Below are positions 11,193 through 22,245 of a stretch of DNA of 64,000 bases, one piece after another (the stretch's first letter is position 1; each line of letters begins with the position of its first letter). Below the pieces are notes generated by a model. That model was not told the origin of the DNA and did no database searches. It worked only from the letters and a program-made list of their open reading frames with translations. A program made the position numbers and the translations under genes. Source of the DNA: Lolium rigidum (taxonomy: Eukaryota; Streptophyta; Magnoliopsida; Poales; Poaceae); assembly GCF_022539505.1 (NCBI RefSeq), contig NC_061514.1:330009090-330073089 (forward strand), written 5' to 3'.

Positions 11193-11774
11193 TTAACCCT
11201 TCCCTTCGTCACATCGATGCGCTCGCAGTCGTCCAATTTGATGCCCGAGAGGGGTTCTTGGCCTCGCTGCTTCCCATGCATTCATGCCGGCCGTTGAGAC
11301 TTCAGCCGAGTCGTCGGCTTGGACGACCTCCACCTCATCACCATCCCATCGTATTATGCATTGGTGCATCGTGGAGGGAATGCAGCGGTTGGCGTGGATC
11401 CAATCTCTTCCCGGCAAAACGAGCATAATCGCTCGTGCTATCAACGATAAAGAACGCCGTAGGGATGGTTTTTCTTCCTACGGTCGGATCCACGTTCAGA
11501 ACTCCTTGTGCCTCGGACGCTTGGCCGTTGAAATCGCTCAACGTTACGTTGGTCTTGATTAGATCCGAACTCGAGCGTCCCGGCCGACGTAGCATAGAGT
11601 ATGGCATGATATTAGCTCGCCGCTCCGGTGTCCACCAAGCATCCTGTTTACGAGGCCTCCCATCAATATACCCTCGTAAGTACAGGGCCTTCGGATGCTC
11701 GTAGCTCCTGTCTCGTGGCTTCTCAAAGATAACCGGCCGTGGGCCGCGGTCAAGTTGTGCCACGGAGGTCTCGT
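11193..11774 (-). pseudogene. Aspartic protease of E2, frameshifted
   Basis: In - direction the frame gives conserved protease-region motifs: ANIMPYSMLRR, then SSSDLIKTNVTLSDFNG and TIPTAFFIVDS in one frame, and LPGRDWIHANRCIPSTMHQ in another. The catalytic D-T-G (VDTGA) is readable at about 11625-11634 but one frame off from ANIMPYS. Two frame problems lie exactly at CTCG (11616-11619) and CGAG (11420-11423), where CTG and CAG would restore the frame. The gene therefore may be broken only in the assembly. The protease would process the gag polyprotein of E2. It is the only enzyme domain left in the element. Confidence 0.75.
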
Positions 11775-12930
11775 CTAACCCCGGGGCATTGAACTCCGAA
11801 GGAGGATAAACACCATATTTGTGCCAGCCGATGTTTCATCATCGGCTTTTCTCTCGTTCGGGCGCCACTCTTTTCTTTGTGGCTGACCTTCCTCGTCCAG
11901 GGTTCGCAGAATTTTGGCGGCCAGATCAGGCCGTGCCCTCCCTAGCGTGCGCAAGTATAATCTTTCAGTTTCTTCCAACTCACGCAGACGCTGGACTCTT
12001 TGCTTCTGGGAACGGCTGAGCCCATCAGGGTACCATCTGGGCTGATGATATTTGTATTCTTCACTACCGTCCTCTAGCTCCTCGAGATCTTCCATCTGAG
12101 GGGACTCGGCACGCTTGTCCCGATGCGGGAAAGGCCCTAGCCGGCTGAACACAGACACGTTAGCGGCACCCTTCTTCCTTTGTTTGCATTCTGGGCAGTC
12201 CTCGATTGTTGGCAATCGGCTCATCCCCGAATCCCAGCAATGTTTGAAAAACGGGCAGTCCCAGTGCTTATCCATGTCACTCTGCCCCCTTGGCCTCCCT
12301 TCGGCGCGACGACCGTACCCATCGTTGCTTCTACCATGTTGGCGGTACCTTCCGACCTCGGCATCAGACCAGAAATTCCTTTCATCGTCGGCGTCGTAGC
12401 GCCGACGTCGGTCTTGGTGTTGCTCGTATTTGCTGAGAGGGTGCTTGGAGTGTGGGCGTTGATACCGCATGCTTCTTATTCCCTCCCTCGCCAGGCACCG
12501 CATGTCCTCACCTCGGGGTTGGCCGCGCGGATCGGCTCCCTCTTCATCCTTGCCACGGGAGTGGCTGCTTTCTGTTTCCTCTTTGTCATGGCGGCTTGCA
12601 GATCCTGCCACATTGACACCAAAGGAAGACTTTGGCCGATCTATGGGGTGGCTGAGATCCACCGTGTCGACACCGGGACCCGGACGTGGGTTTCTACCAA
12701 GCCCGATACCGTGCGGCCGGGTCTTCTCAGCGGAGCCGATGAGTTCGGTTCCAAGGGTTGCCTTGATCCCGTCATGTTCCCTTCTGAGCTCCTTGGGCAG
12801 ATCCCCATGCTTCAGAGACTTGGTGCGCTCCTCCAACGGGGTGGGGAGATTTCTCCCATCAAGTGCGCCTTCGGGTGTGGAGCCCTTCCCCCTGACGCCA
12901 TGGGAGTGGGTTCGGTGGGAGGAGCTGAAG
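11775..12930 (-). CDS. gag of E2
   Basis: A - strand frame of up to 395 codons (12962 to 11775) covers most of gag. The N-terminal half is rich in Arg, Lys, Asp and Glu. A Cys/His cluster (HWDCPFFKHCWDSG, then DCPECKQRK) near residues 232-266 is the zinc-binding region typical of this grass Gypsy group. A charged linker with SRSQKQRVQRLREL follows. The ATG at 12962 lies inside a duplicated piece of LTR, so it is not the real start; a better start is the ATG at 13069, with frame changes between. The capsid core is not clear, so the gag may be internally deleted. Product: structural nucleocapsid protein. Confidence 0.65.
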
Positions 12931-13018
12931 AGTGCCAGAATGTGTTGACTGCCAAAACCCACCGGCGGGCAGCGGCCTTGTCAACACTGTAGAGCCGGGG
13001 GGAGCCTAGAGCTGCGGC
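12931..13018 (-). repeat. Partial LTR-end duplication inside E2 gag
   Basis: About 87 bp (GTGCCAGAATG plus the first 75 bp of the LTR) repeat the junction at 13122-13208. The copy is embedded between the start of gag (ATG at 13069, - strand) and the rest of gag. The frame is open across it (12812-13150). It may come from template switching during reverse transcription. Confidence 0.75.
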
Positions 13019-13130
13019 TTCGAGGATGGCTTTGATTTCGTCGCATGTGACTGGCGTGCCGTCCACCATCTCAGATGTAGATGGCGACGTGGTTGATGTA
13101 GACGAATGTCCCACCGGGCGTGCCAGAATG
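13019..13130 (-). pseudogene. E2 leader, primer binding site and gag start
   Basis: Next to the 5' LTR the - strand reads TTCTGGCACGCCCGGTGGG, a primer-binding-site region widespread in grass Gypsy elements. The gag ATG at 13069 opens MVDGTPVTCDEIKAILEA. The frame then runs into the LTR-derived insert at 13018. Confidence 0.65.
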
Positions 13131-14310
13131 TGTTGACTGCCAAAACCCACCGGCGGGCAGCGGCCTTGTCAACACCTGTAGAGCCGGGGGAGCCTAGAGC
13201 TGCGGGCCGGCTGAGACCCCTCCGAGCGACGGCCCGCAATGCTCTTACGGTCACACGCGGCGTTGCGAAGTGCAAGGGCGTGCCACCTGACCTATACCCG
13301 GTCGGGAAGGTGATGAGATTGCCTCGCTTAGTTTCCTGCAGGGCATACATGTAAACGTTAAATACGAGCCTCGATCGGCTCTCGAGGTTATCCCGTGAAT
13401 CGGCTCAAAGAGCCGATCCACCCATGATCCGTACGGGGTGTACGAATACTTGGTGGTCCTGCTTGATCAAGATGAAGCTAATGAGATCTACGACGATTTA
13501 GGGTTTTCACCACATAATCGGATCATCCTACTCCGAGGTTGGGCCGGATGGCCACGCACGGTGCTCGTAAGCCGATCCTAAACAAGGCCAAAAAACCAAC
13601 ATGAAGTTGATCCTAGGAACATCCCGTTTAGGACTTGCGAACGCCACCCTACGTGCCACAGGATCCTCCCCCTTTGTAAGGCCAAACTATTGCGAGATAT
13701 TAAACTAATCCTTGTAGAACAAGGAGCAATCGTAACGGATCAGATCTACTAAATAATGATCAAGCGGGGTGCCGCCCCCACACCTGAGATAGGCGTGAGG
13801 ACGGCTAGATATGCAAGGGCGGCACTACGTAAGCATGCTTATACGAAGAACAATGCTAACCCTAACACATCTAATGATAACTACGTTGCTCGCCATCAAA
13901 AGCGCTTCAGTACGAGCAACGCATGAACAACGTGGGGCTTGTGCTGCCTAGATCGCAAGATGCGATCTAGGCAACATGTCGCTTCACCGATAGAAACCCT
14001 CGAGATGAAGGAGTTGGCGATGCGCCGAGATTGGTTTGTTTTTGGGGTTGAACGTGAGTTGTTGTTTATTCCATAAACCCTAGGTACATATTTATAGTCC
14101 GGCGGACTTTCTAATGTGGGCGTGCATCAAACCGTGCACGAGATAAAATCTAACTTCTAAACCGATATACAATCTATTATATTAAGATACACGGGCTAAC
14201 TAGCCCAAATTCTCCGTGCCAGGCCGCTTCATAATTCTTCCATATGTAATCTCCCAAGCCCATCTTGATCGCGGCCCACCTCCTGATTTAGCCAAAATCT
14301 GGTGATAACA
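13131..14310 (-). repeat. 5' LTR of E2 (1180 bp)
   Basis: TG...CA ends; nearly identical to 7762-8936, with a handful of single-base and 1-bp indel differences. The near identity points to a fairly recent insertion. Confidence 0.9.
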
Positions 14311-15058
14311 ACTTTCTCCTTAGACCTTTGTACAGGCGGCATAGAGGTACCCCTTTGTGACACTTGGTTGAAACATATGTTATGCAATGATAATCCATGT
14401 AAATCCAAGCTAATTAGGAAAAGGTGCGGGCACTATTGGTAATCTATGCATGAGGCTTGCAACTTATAGGATGTCTTATACATAACACATATGCTTTATT
14501 ACTACCGTTGACAAAATTGTTTCTATGTTTTCAAAATGAAAAGCTCTAGCACAAAAATAGTAATCCATGCTTCCCTCTTCGAAGGGCCTTTCTTCTACTT
14601 TTATGTTGAGTTAGTTTACCTACTTCTTTCTATCTTAGAAGCAAATACTTGTGTTAACTGTGCATTGATTCCTACATACTTGCTTATTTGCATTCATCAT
14701 ATTACTTTGTGTTGACAATTATCCATGAGATATATATGTTGAAGTTGAAAGCAACCGCTGAAACTTATATCTTCCTTTGTGTTGCTTCAAAGCTTTCTAC
14801 TATGAATCTATTGCTTTATGAGTTAACTCATATGCAAGTCTTATTGATGCTTGTCTTGAAAGTACTATTCATGAAAAGTCTTTGTTATATGATTCAGTTG
14901 TTTAAATCATTGTCTTTATCATTGCTTCGAATCACTGCATTCATCCCATGTGCTTTACAATAGTACTGATCAAGATTATGATAGCATGTCACTTCAGAAA
15001 TTATCCTTGTTATCGTTTACCTACTCGAGGGCGAGTAGGAACTAAGCTTGGGGATGCT
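14311..15058 (+). repeat. E1 3' non-coding interior, second part, with PPT
   Basis: Continues the block that E2 interrupts. No supported ORF. It ends with the E1 polypurine tract AAGCTTGGGGATGC (15044-15057) one base before the 3' LTR. Confidence 0.8.
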
Positions 15059-15645
15059 TGATACGTCTCAAACGTATCTATAATTTCTTATGTTCCATGC
15101 TACTTTTATGATGATACTCACATGTTTTATACACAATTTATGTCATTATTATGCATTTTCCGGAACTAACCTATTAACAAGATGCCACAGTGGCAGTTCC
15201 TGTTTTCTGCTGTTTTTGTTCCAGAAAGGCTGTTCGGGCAATATTCTCGGAATTCGACGAAACAAAGACCAAATATCTTATTTTTTCGGGAAGGTTCCAG
15301 AAGTCCGAAGGGGAGACGAAGATGGGCCAGGGGGGCCCACACAACAGGGCCGCGCGGGCTCCACCCTGGCCGTGCCGGCCTATGGGGAGGGAGCCCTGGC
15401 GCCCTTCCGACTCCGCCTCTTCGCCTATAAGACTCCTCGTGACCTAAAACTTCGACATCGATTGACGAAACTCCAGAAAGACTCCAGGGACGCCACCGTC
15501 ATCGCGAAACTCCAATTCGGGGGACAGAAGTCTTTGTTCCGGCACCCTGCCGGGACGGGGAATTGCCCCCGGAGTCATCTCCATCGATGCCACCGCCATC
15601 TTCATCGCCATCGCTGTCTCCCATGATGAGGAGGGAGTAGTTCTC
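15059..15645 (+). repeat. 3' LTR of E1, left part
   Basis: Starts TGATACGTCTC. The TATA box is at about 15426. It is cut at 15645 by E3, leaving the target TTCTC (15641-15645). It matches 1532-2118 of the 5' LTR closely. Confidence 0.88.
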
Positions 15646-17243
15646 TGATGCGTGTGGTTGGCACGTCCGTTGGGAACCCCAAGAGGAAGGTGTGATGCGC
15701 ACAGCGGCAAGTTTCCCTCAGTAAGAAACCAAGGTTTAATCGGACCAGTAGGAGTCAAGAAGCACGTTGAAGGTTGATGGCGGCGGATGTAGTGCAGCGC
15801 AACACCGAGGATTCCGGCGCCAACGTGGAACCTGCACAACACAACCAAAGTACTTTGCCCCAACGAAACGAGTGAGGTTGTCAATCTCACCGAGCTTGCT
15901 GTAACAAAGGATTAACCGTATTGTGTGGAAGATGATTGTTTGCGAGAAAACGAGTAGAACAAGTATTGCGAGTAGATTGTATTTCGAGTAAAGAGAATTG
16001 GACCGGGGTCCACAGTTCACTAGAGGTGTCTCTCCCATAAGACAAACAGACATGTTGGGTGAACAAATTACGGTTGGGCAATTGACAAATAAAGAGAGCA
16101 TGACAATGCACATACATATCATGATGAGTATAGTGAGATTTAATTGGGCATTACGACAAAGTACATAGACCGCCATCCAACCGCATCTATGCCTAAAAAG
16201 TCCACCTTCAGGTTATCATCCGAACCCCTCCGAGTATTAAGTTGCAAAGCAACGGACAATTGCATTAAGTATGGTGCGTAATGTAATCAACAACTACATC
16301 CTTAGACATAGCATCAATGTTTTATCCCTAGTGGCAACAACACAACACAACCTTAGAACTTTACGTCACTTGTCCCGGTGTCAATGCGGGCATGAACCCA
16401 CTATCGAGCATAAGTACTCCCTCTTGGAGTTACAAGCATCTACTTGGCCGAAGCATCTACTAGTAACGGAAAGCATGCAAGATCATAAACAACACGTAGA
16501 TATAACTTTGATAATCAACATAACAAGTATTCTCTATTCATCGGATCCCAACAAACGCAACATATAGGATTACAGATAGATGATCTTGATCATGTTAGGC
16601 AGCTCACAAGATCCGACAATGATAGCACAATGGGGAGAAGACAACCATCTAGCTACTGCTATGGACCCATAGTCCAGGGGTAGACTACTCACACATCACT
16701 CCGGAGGCGACCATGGCGGCGTAGAGTCCTCCGGGAGATGATTCCCCTCTCCGGCAGGGTGCCGGAGGCGATCTCCTGGATCCCCGAGATGGGATCGGCG
16801 TTGGCGGCGTCTCTGGAAGGTTTTCCGTATCGTGGCTCTCGGTACTGGGGGTTTCGTCACGGAGGCTTTAAGTAGGCGGAAGGGCAAGTCAGGAGGCGGC
16901 ACGGGGGCCCCAGATGACAGGGCCGCGCGGCCAAACCCTAGGCCGTGCCGCCCTGTAGTTTGGGCACCTCGTGGCCCCACTTCGTTTCGTCTTCGGACTT
17001 CTGGAAGCTTCGTGGAAAAATAGGCCCCTGGGCTTTGATTTCGTCCAATTTCGAGAATATTTCCTTACTAGGATTTCTGAAACCAAAAATAGCAGAAAAC
17101 GACAAGCGGCACTTCGGCATCTTGTTAATAGGTTAGTTCCAGAAAATGCACGAATATGACATAAAGTGTGCATAAAACATGTTGATAACATCAATAATGT
17201 GGCATGGAACATAAGAAATTATCGATACGTCGGAGACGTATCA
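15646..17243 (-). repeat. 3' LTR of E3 (1598 bp)
   Basis: On the - strand it starts TGATACGTCTCCGACGTATC and ends ACACGCATCA. A TATA-like ACTTAAAG lies at about 16865-16876 (- strand). GC-rich sequence surrounds it. Confidence 0.88.
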
Positions 17244-19553
17244 GCATCCCCAAGCTTAGTTCTGCTCGTCCCGAGCAGGTAAAACGATAACACGGATAAT
17301 TTCTGGAGTGACATGCCATCATAATCTTGATCATACTATTTGTAAAGCATATGTAGTGAATGCAGCGATCAAAACAATGTATATGACATGAGTAAACAAG
17401 TGAATCATAAAGCAAAGACTTTTCATGAATAGCACTTCAGGACAAGCATCAATAAGTCTTGCATAAGAGTTAACTCATAAAGCAATAATTCAAAGTAAAG
17501 GCATTGAAGCAACACAAAGGAAGATTAAGTTTCAGCGGTTGCTTTCAACTTATAACATGTATATCTCATGGATATTGTCAACATAGAGTAATATAATTAG
17601 TGCAATAAGCAAATATGTAGGAATCAATGCACAGTTCACACAAGTGTTTGCTTCTTGAGGTGGAGAGAAATAGGTGAACTGACTCAACATTGAAAGTAAA
17701 AGAATGGTCCTCCATAGAGGAAAAGCATCGATTGCTATATTTGTGCTAGAGCTTTGATTTTGAAAACATGAAACAATTTTGTCAACGGTAGTAATAAAGC
17801 ATATGCATTATGTAAATTATATCTTATAAGTTGCAAGCCTCATGCATAGTGTACCAATAGTGCCCGCACCTTGTCCTAATTAGCTTGGACTACCGGATTA
17901 TCACCGCAATACATATGCTTTAACCAAGTATCACAAAGGGGTACCTCTATGCCGCTCTGTACAAAGGTCTAAGGAGAAAGCTCGCATTTGGATTTCTCGC
18001 TTTTGATTATTCTCAACTTAGACATCCATACCGGGACAACATAGACAACGAGATAATGGACTCCTCTTTTAATGCTTTAAGCATTCAACAACAATTAATT
18101 CTTTTCTCATTAGAGATTTGAGGATGTTTGTCCAAAACTGAAACTTCCACCATGGATCATGGCTTTAGTTAGCGGCCCAATGTTCTTCTCTAACAATATG
18201 CATGCTCAAACCATTCAACTCGGTGTAGATCGCCCTTACTTCGAGACAAGATGAACATGCATAGCAACTCACATGAAATTCAACAATGAAAAGTTGATGG
18301 CGTCCCCGGTAAACATGGTTATCGCACAACAAGCAACTTAATAAGAGATAAAGTGCATAATTACATATTCAATACCACAATAGTTTTTAAGCTATTTGTC
18401 CCATGAGCTATATATTGCAAAGGTGAATGATGGAATTTTAAAGGTAGCACTCAAGCAATTTACTTTGGAATGGCGGAAAATACCATGTAGTAGGTAGGTA
18501 TGGTGGACACAAATGGCATAGTGGTTGGCTCAAGTATTTTGGATGCATGAGAAGTATTCCCTCTCGATACAAGGTTTAGGCTAGCAAGGCTTATTTGAAA
18601 CAAACACAAGGATGAACCGGTGCAGCAAAACTCACATAAAAGACATATTGAAAACATTATAAGACTCTACACCGTCTTCCTTGTTGTTCAAACTCAATAC
18701 TAGAAATTATCTAGACCTTAGAGAAACCAAATATGCAAACCAAATTTTAGAATGCTCTATGTATTTCTTCATTAATTGGTGCAAAGCATATGATGCAAGA
18801 GCTTAATCATGAGCACAACAATTGCCAAGTATCACATTACCCAAGACATTTATAGCAATTACTACATGTATCATTTTCCAATTCCAACCATATAACAATT
18901 TAACGAAGGAGAAACTTCGCCATGAATACTATGAGTAGAAACCAAGGACATACTTGTCCATATGCTACAGCGGAGCGTGTCTCTCTCCCATAAAGTGAAT
19001 GCTAGGATCCATTTTATTCAAACAAAACAAAAAACAAAAACAAACCGACGCTCCAAGAAAAAGCACATAAGATGTGATGGAATAAAAATGTAGTTTCAGG
19101 GGAGGAACTGATAATGTTGTCGATGAAGAAGGGGATGCCTTGGGCATCCCCAAGCTTAGACGCTTGAGTCTTCTTAATATATGCAGGGGTGAACCACCGG
19201 GGCATCCCCAAGCTTAGAGCTTTCACTGTCCTTGATCATGTTGCATCATACTCCTCTCTTGATCCTTGAAAACTTCCTCCACACCAAATTCGAAACAACT
19301 CATTAGAGGGTTAGTGCACAATATAAATTATCATATTCAGAGGTGACACAATCATTCTTAACACTTCTGGACATTGCATAATGCTACTGGACATTAGTGG
19401 ATCAAAGAAATTCATCCAACATAGCAAAAGAGGCAATGCGAAATAAAAGGCAGAATCTGTCAAAACAGAACAGTTCGTATTGACGAATTTTAAAATGGCA
19501 CCAGACTTGCTCAGATGAAAATTCTCAAATTGAATGAAAGTTGCGTACATATC
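17244..19553 (-). repeat. E3 3' non-coding interior with PPT
   Basis: The first bases, read on the - strand, are the PPT (AAGCTTGGGGATGC, 17244-17257). Two further copies lie at 19144-19157 and 19202-19215, with the hairpin arms at 19131-19139 and 19143-19151. The rest is AT-rich and has no supported ORF. E5 interrupts it at 19554; it resumes at 34634. Confidence 0.82.
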
Positions 19554-21612
19554 TGTGGTGACCCGGCATACCACTACATGGTGTAGTATGCAAGTCTGAT
19601 ATAACACCAATGAAACACCGTTCCACGAGTATTATATCGCTCAGAGTGGTACAAAAGAAACATATGCGGGTCCAAGGCATGTCTATAGAATTACAACATC
19701 GACTCTGTTACATAAGATCATCACAGCCTCCTACTTTACAATGAGGTAAAACTGCAAATAAACTCCAGAAGAACGACTCGTAGTTTAGTCTTATCACGAA
19801 CTCTATTTGTAGAGTATTTCACTAACTACAGAGGCTAAGAGACTCTAGCTAAATAGGAGCTAGGTTTGGGAAGCTAGTTCCCTTCTATGGCTAAACTAGG
19901 TTTTCTCCTTGTTGGATGTGGTATCTGACTTCTCTGACAGGGTCCTGTCTCGTGAAGTAGTTGTTGACTCCTCGGCCTTCGAGTTGCACTTGTAGATCCT
20001 CCTTCGATGCCTCCATATCTAAGCGAGGGATTTAAGAGTGGGATGAGTACGAGCGTACTCAACAAGTTCATTATAGGAAAGAGGTGTTTAATGCACTAGC
20101 TACGACATTAGACCGGAAAGTCTAATACCAATGCAAGTTTTCATAACCATTTCTTCAAAAGGTTGCTTTTATTCGGAAGAACTATGTCCGTCGGCCTTCA
20201 CCGGTTTACTAGAACTTCATGGAGCTCCTTTCCGGCCGCGTTCGCAGTTCCATATCCCGGAACAGGGAGTGACAGGTCACGGTTCTTTACACTCTGCAGA
20301 GGTGTGTTGCTTTACCCATAAGAGATCTTAACCTTGGTGCCAACCGAGTTGCAGGCTCGTCCACACTTCCTTTGGTGTGAGGCCCGGTATAAGGTCATAG
20401 CCAATCATATTCCTCCGCTGCCTCATACACCCACCCGTTGTTGCAAACCCCGACCCTGGGTCCTCGCCGGTCCTCTTACTCCAATTAAGGATGGACCCCG
20501 ACCACGACAACGAGTTCAGGTCTCTACCATGAACTCCTTCGCCGGCAGCTGCAACCCATCATAGACCGCAATTACCGTGGGGACTTTATCGGGACCCCCA
20601 CCCTACCACTTGTCCTCTCTTGGATCAAGGGTACCACTTGTCCTCTCTTGGATCAAGGGTCTACGGTAAAGCGCATCCGTTGATGTACAAGAGGTGGAAA
20701 TACAATTGACTATTCCGTCCCACTCCGGATCTTATGGTTAACACGGGTATTACGGCACAAGAATCACTGGCGACATTTGTTGTTTAATCCTAGATGGATA
20801 TAAACCCTTGCAATGGAACCTCCACCATATCAACACAATCCATGGTTCCATTGCCCACCACATAGTCATATTCATAGTTATGAAAATAGTGGTTTTGCTT
20901 TTTATGCAATAGTGATAAACATAGTACTTTGCAAGTAATTTGGTAAAAATACTCAAATGACATGAGCAAGTGATGAACTTGCCTTTCTTGACTGCAAGAT
21001 TATGCAGACAAGGTCTTCGATACGTAATAACTCCAAATTCTGAAATGGCATCATCGTCCGGTAAGGACGATGTTTAAAAGATTGGCAAGGATGCAATAAT
21101 GCATAAGTAAGAGATGCAATCGCTCTAAGCGTGACCTAACCCCGATGATTTAGGATCAGTGAGTTGTAATGATTGGTTCGGGGTGTGTTGCACTTTTAGA
21201 GAGATTCACAAACAAGTTTCTTATTCAGGTTTGTGTTGTTTTAAAATCATAAGCAAATGGTAAAATGCATAGTAACCATTATACACATCAAGGAATAGTG
21301 GTTGTATAATAAGTAAAGAGCAGTTGTCAATTTTAAGTCCTATAGTGCATGGTTGATGATTATTTATTATATATTTCAAAAGAATAACTTTTGAAGAACA
21401 TGTTCACTAATGGAAAAGAATTATTTCAAATAGAAGTTATGTTCTTCTAGGGTTTACTATGACTTTCAATTGATTCAATAAATAAGTAATAGTTAGTTTC
21501 TAAACAAGATGGAAACAAGATGTTTTCATAATTCTTTGGTACATGTACAACTCTTGTTTGAATTTGAAGATGTATTTTACTTGGTAAGATAATGTGTTTC
21601 TATTCATAAGCT

Positions 21613-21685
21613 CCTAGGGTTTTACTAAATTAGGGTTTCAATAAAAATAGAATTAGGGTTTTGTTCATGATGGAATTAGGGTTTT
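21613..21685 (-). promoter_or_regulatory. Telo-box cluster in the E5 3' LTR
   Basis: Four TAGGGTTT words (AAACCCTA on the - strand, the plant telo-box) lie within about 75 bp, near 21616, 21631, 21654 and 21677, with a related TAAGGGTTT near 21726. Telo-boxes are known promoter elements of grass and Arabidopsis growth genes and can recruit Polycomb. A role here is not shown. Confidence 0.6.
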
Positions 21686-22245
21686 ATTTTATCTCATTTA
21701 GTATTTAAGGAACAGTTTGTTGAATAAGGGTTTGATTTAAGAAACAACTTTTAAATACAATTTAACAATGATATTACAACTATAAGGGCTAACGAGGAAT
21801 ACAAATGACCTTGTAATGTGATTCAATACTTAGTTATGATTTTTCCTTATTCTTAGGAGTTTAAAATAATTGAAGAAATAATCTTCTAGAATGAAGATAA
21901 AAATTAGATTATTGATGTTCGGATTATTAGGTGCTTGTTGCTATTTTACTTGATTTTAGGAATTTTATAGTAACTAAATTTATATTAGAAATTCTCATGC
22001 TTTTAATTGAGCTAATTTGATTTCTTAAATATCTAACATCAAATTGAGAGTTGATTACGATTTATATTTTTTTAATTTTATTTTTAGAAAATAGACTAGA
22101 CACACAAGTACTCTAGTAGATTGAATCCTTTGGGCTGGATCTAATTAGTCTAGTAGCACGTAAACACTGATTGGGCCACTAGCATTCACGTACGTAGATA
22201 GTCGGGTGATACCCGCACACATGTAATGTACGAGTCCAACACAGT

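Larger units (their letters stand above)
7762..14310 (-). mobile_element. E2: Tat/Retand-like Gypsy element with gag, protease and antisense ORF
   Basis: Two LTRs of about 1.18 kb flank a 4.2-kb interior. The target duplication is GCTTT (7757-7761) and ACTTT (14311-14315); undisturbed copies of the host sequence (for example reversed at about 17978-17990) have GCTTTCTCC, confirming the site. The orientation is -, set by the gag/protease frames, by a TTCTGGCACGCCCGGTGGG primer site next to the right LTR and by a G-rich PPT next to the left LTR. There is no RT, RNase H or integrase. The antisense ORF between pol and the 3' LTR is typical of the Tat lineage. Confidence 0.85.

Noticed and set aside
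12180..12992. 270-codon + strand ORF
   Set aside because: It is antisense to the E2 gag and reads into the LTR duplication; no domain, so a shadow frame.
20606..20662. Short direct repeats as a possible CRISPR-like or satellite array
   Set aside because: Only two adjacent 28-bp copies, shared by both E5 LTRs; a simple tandem duplication older than the insertion.
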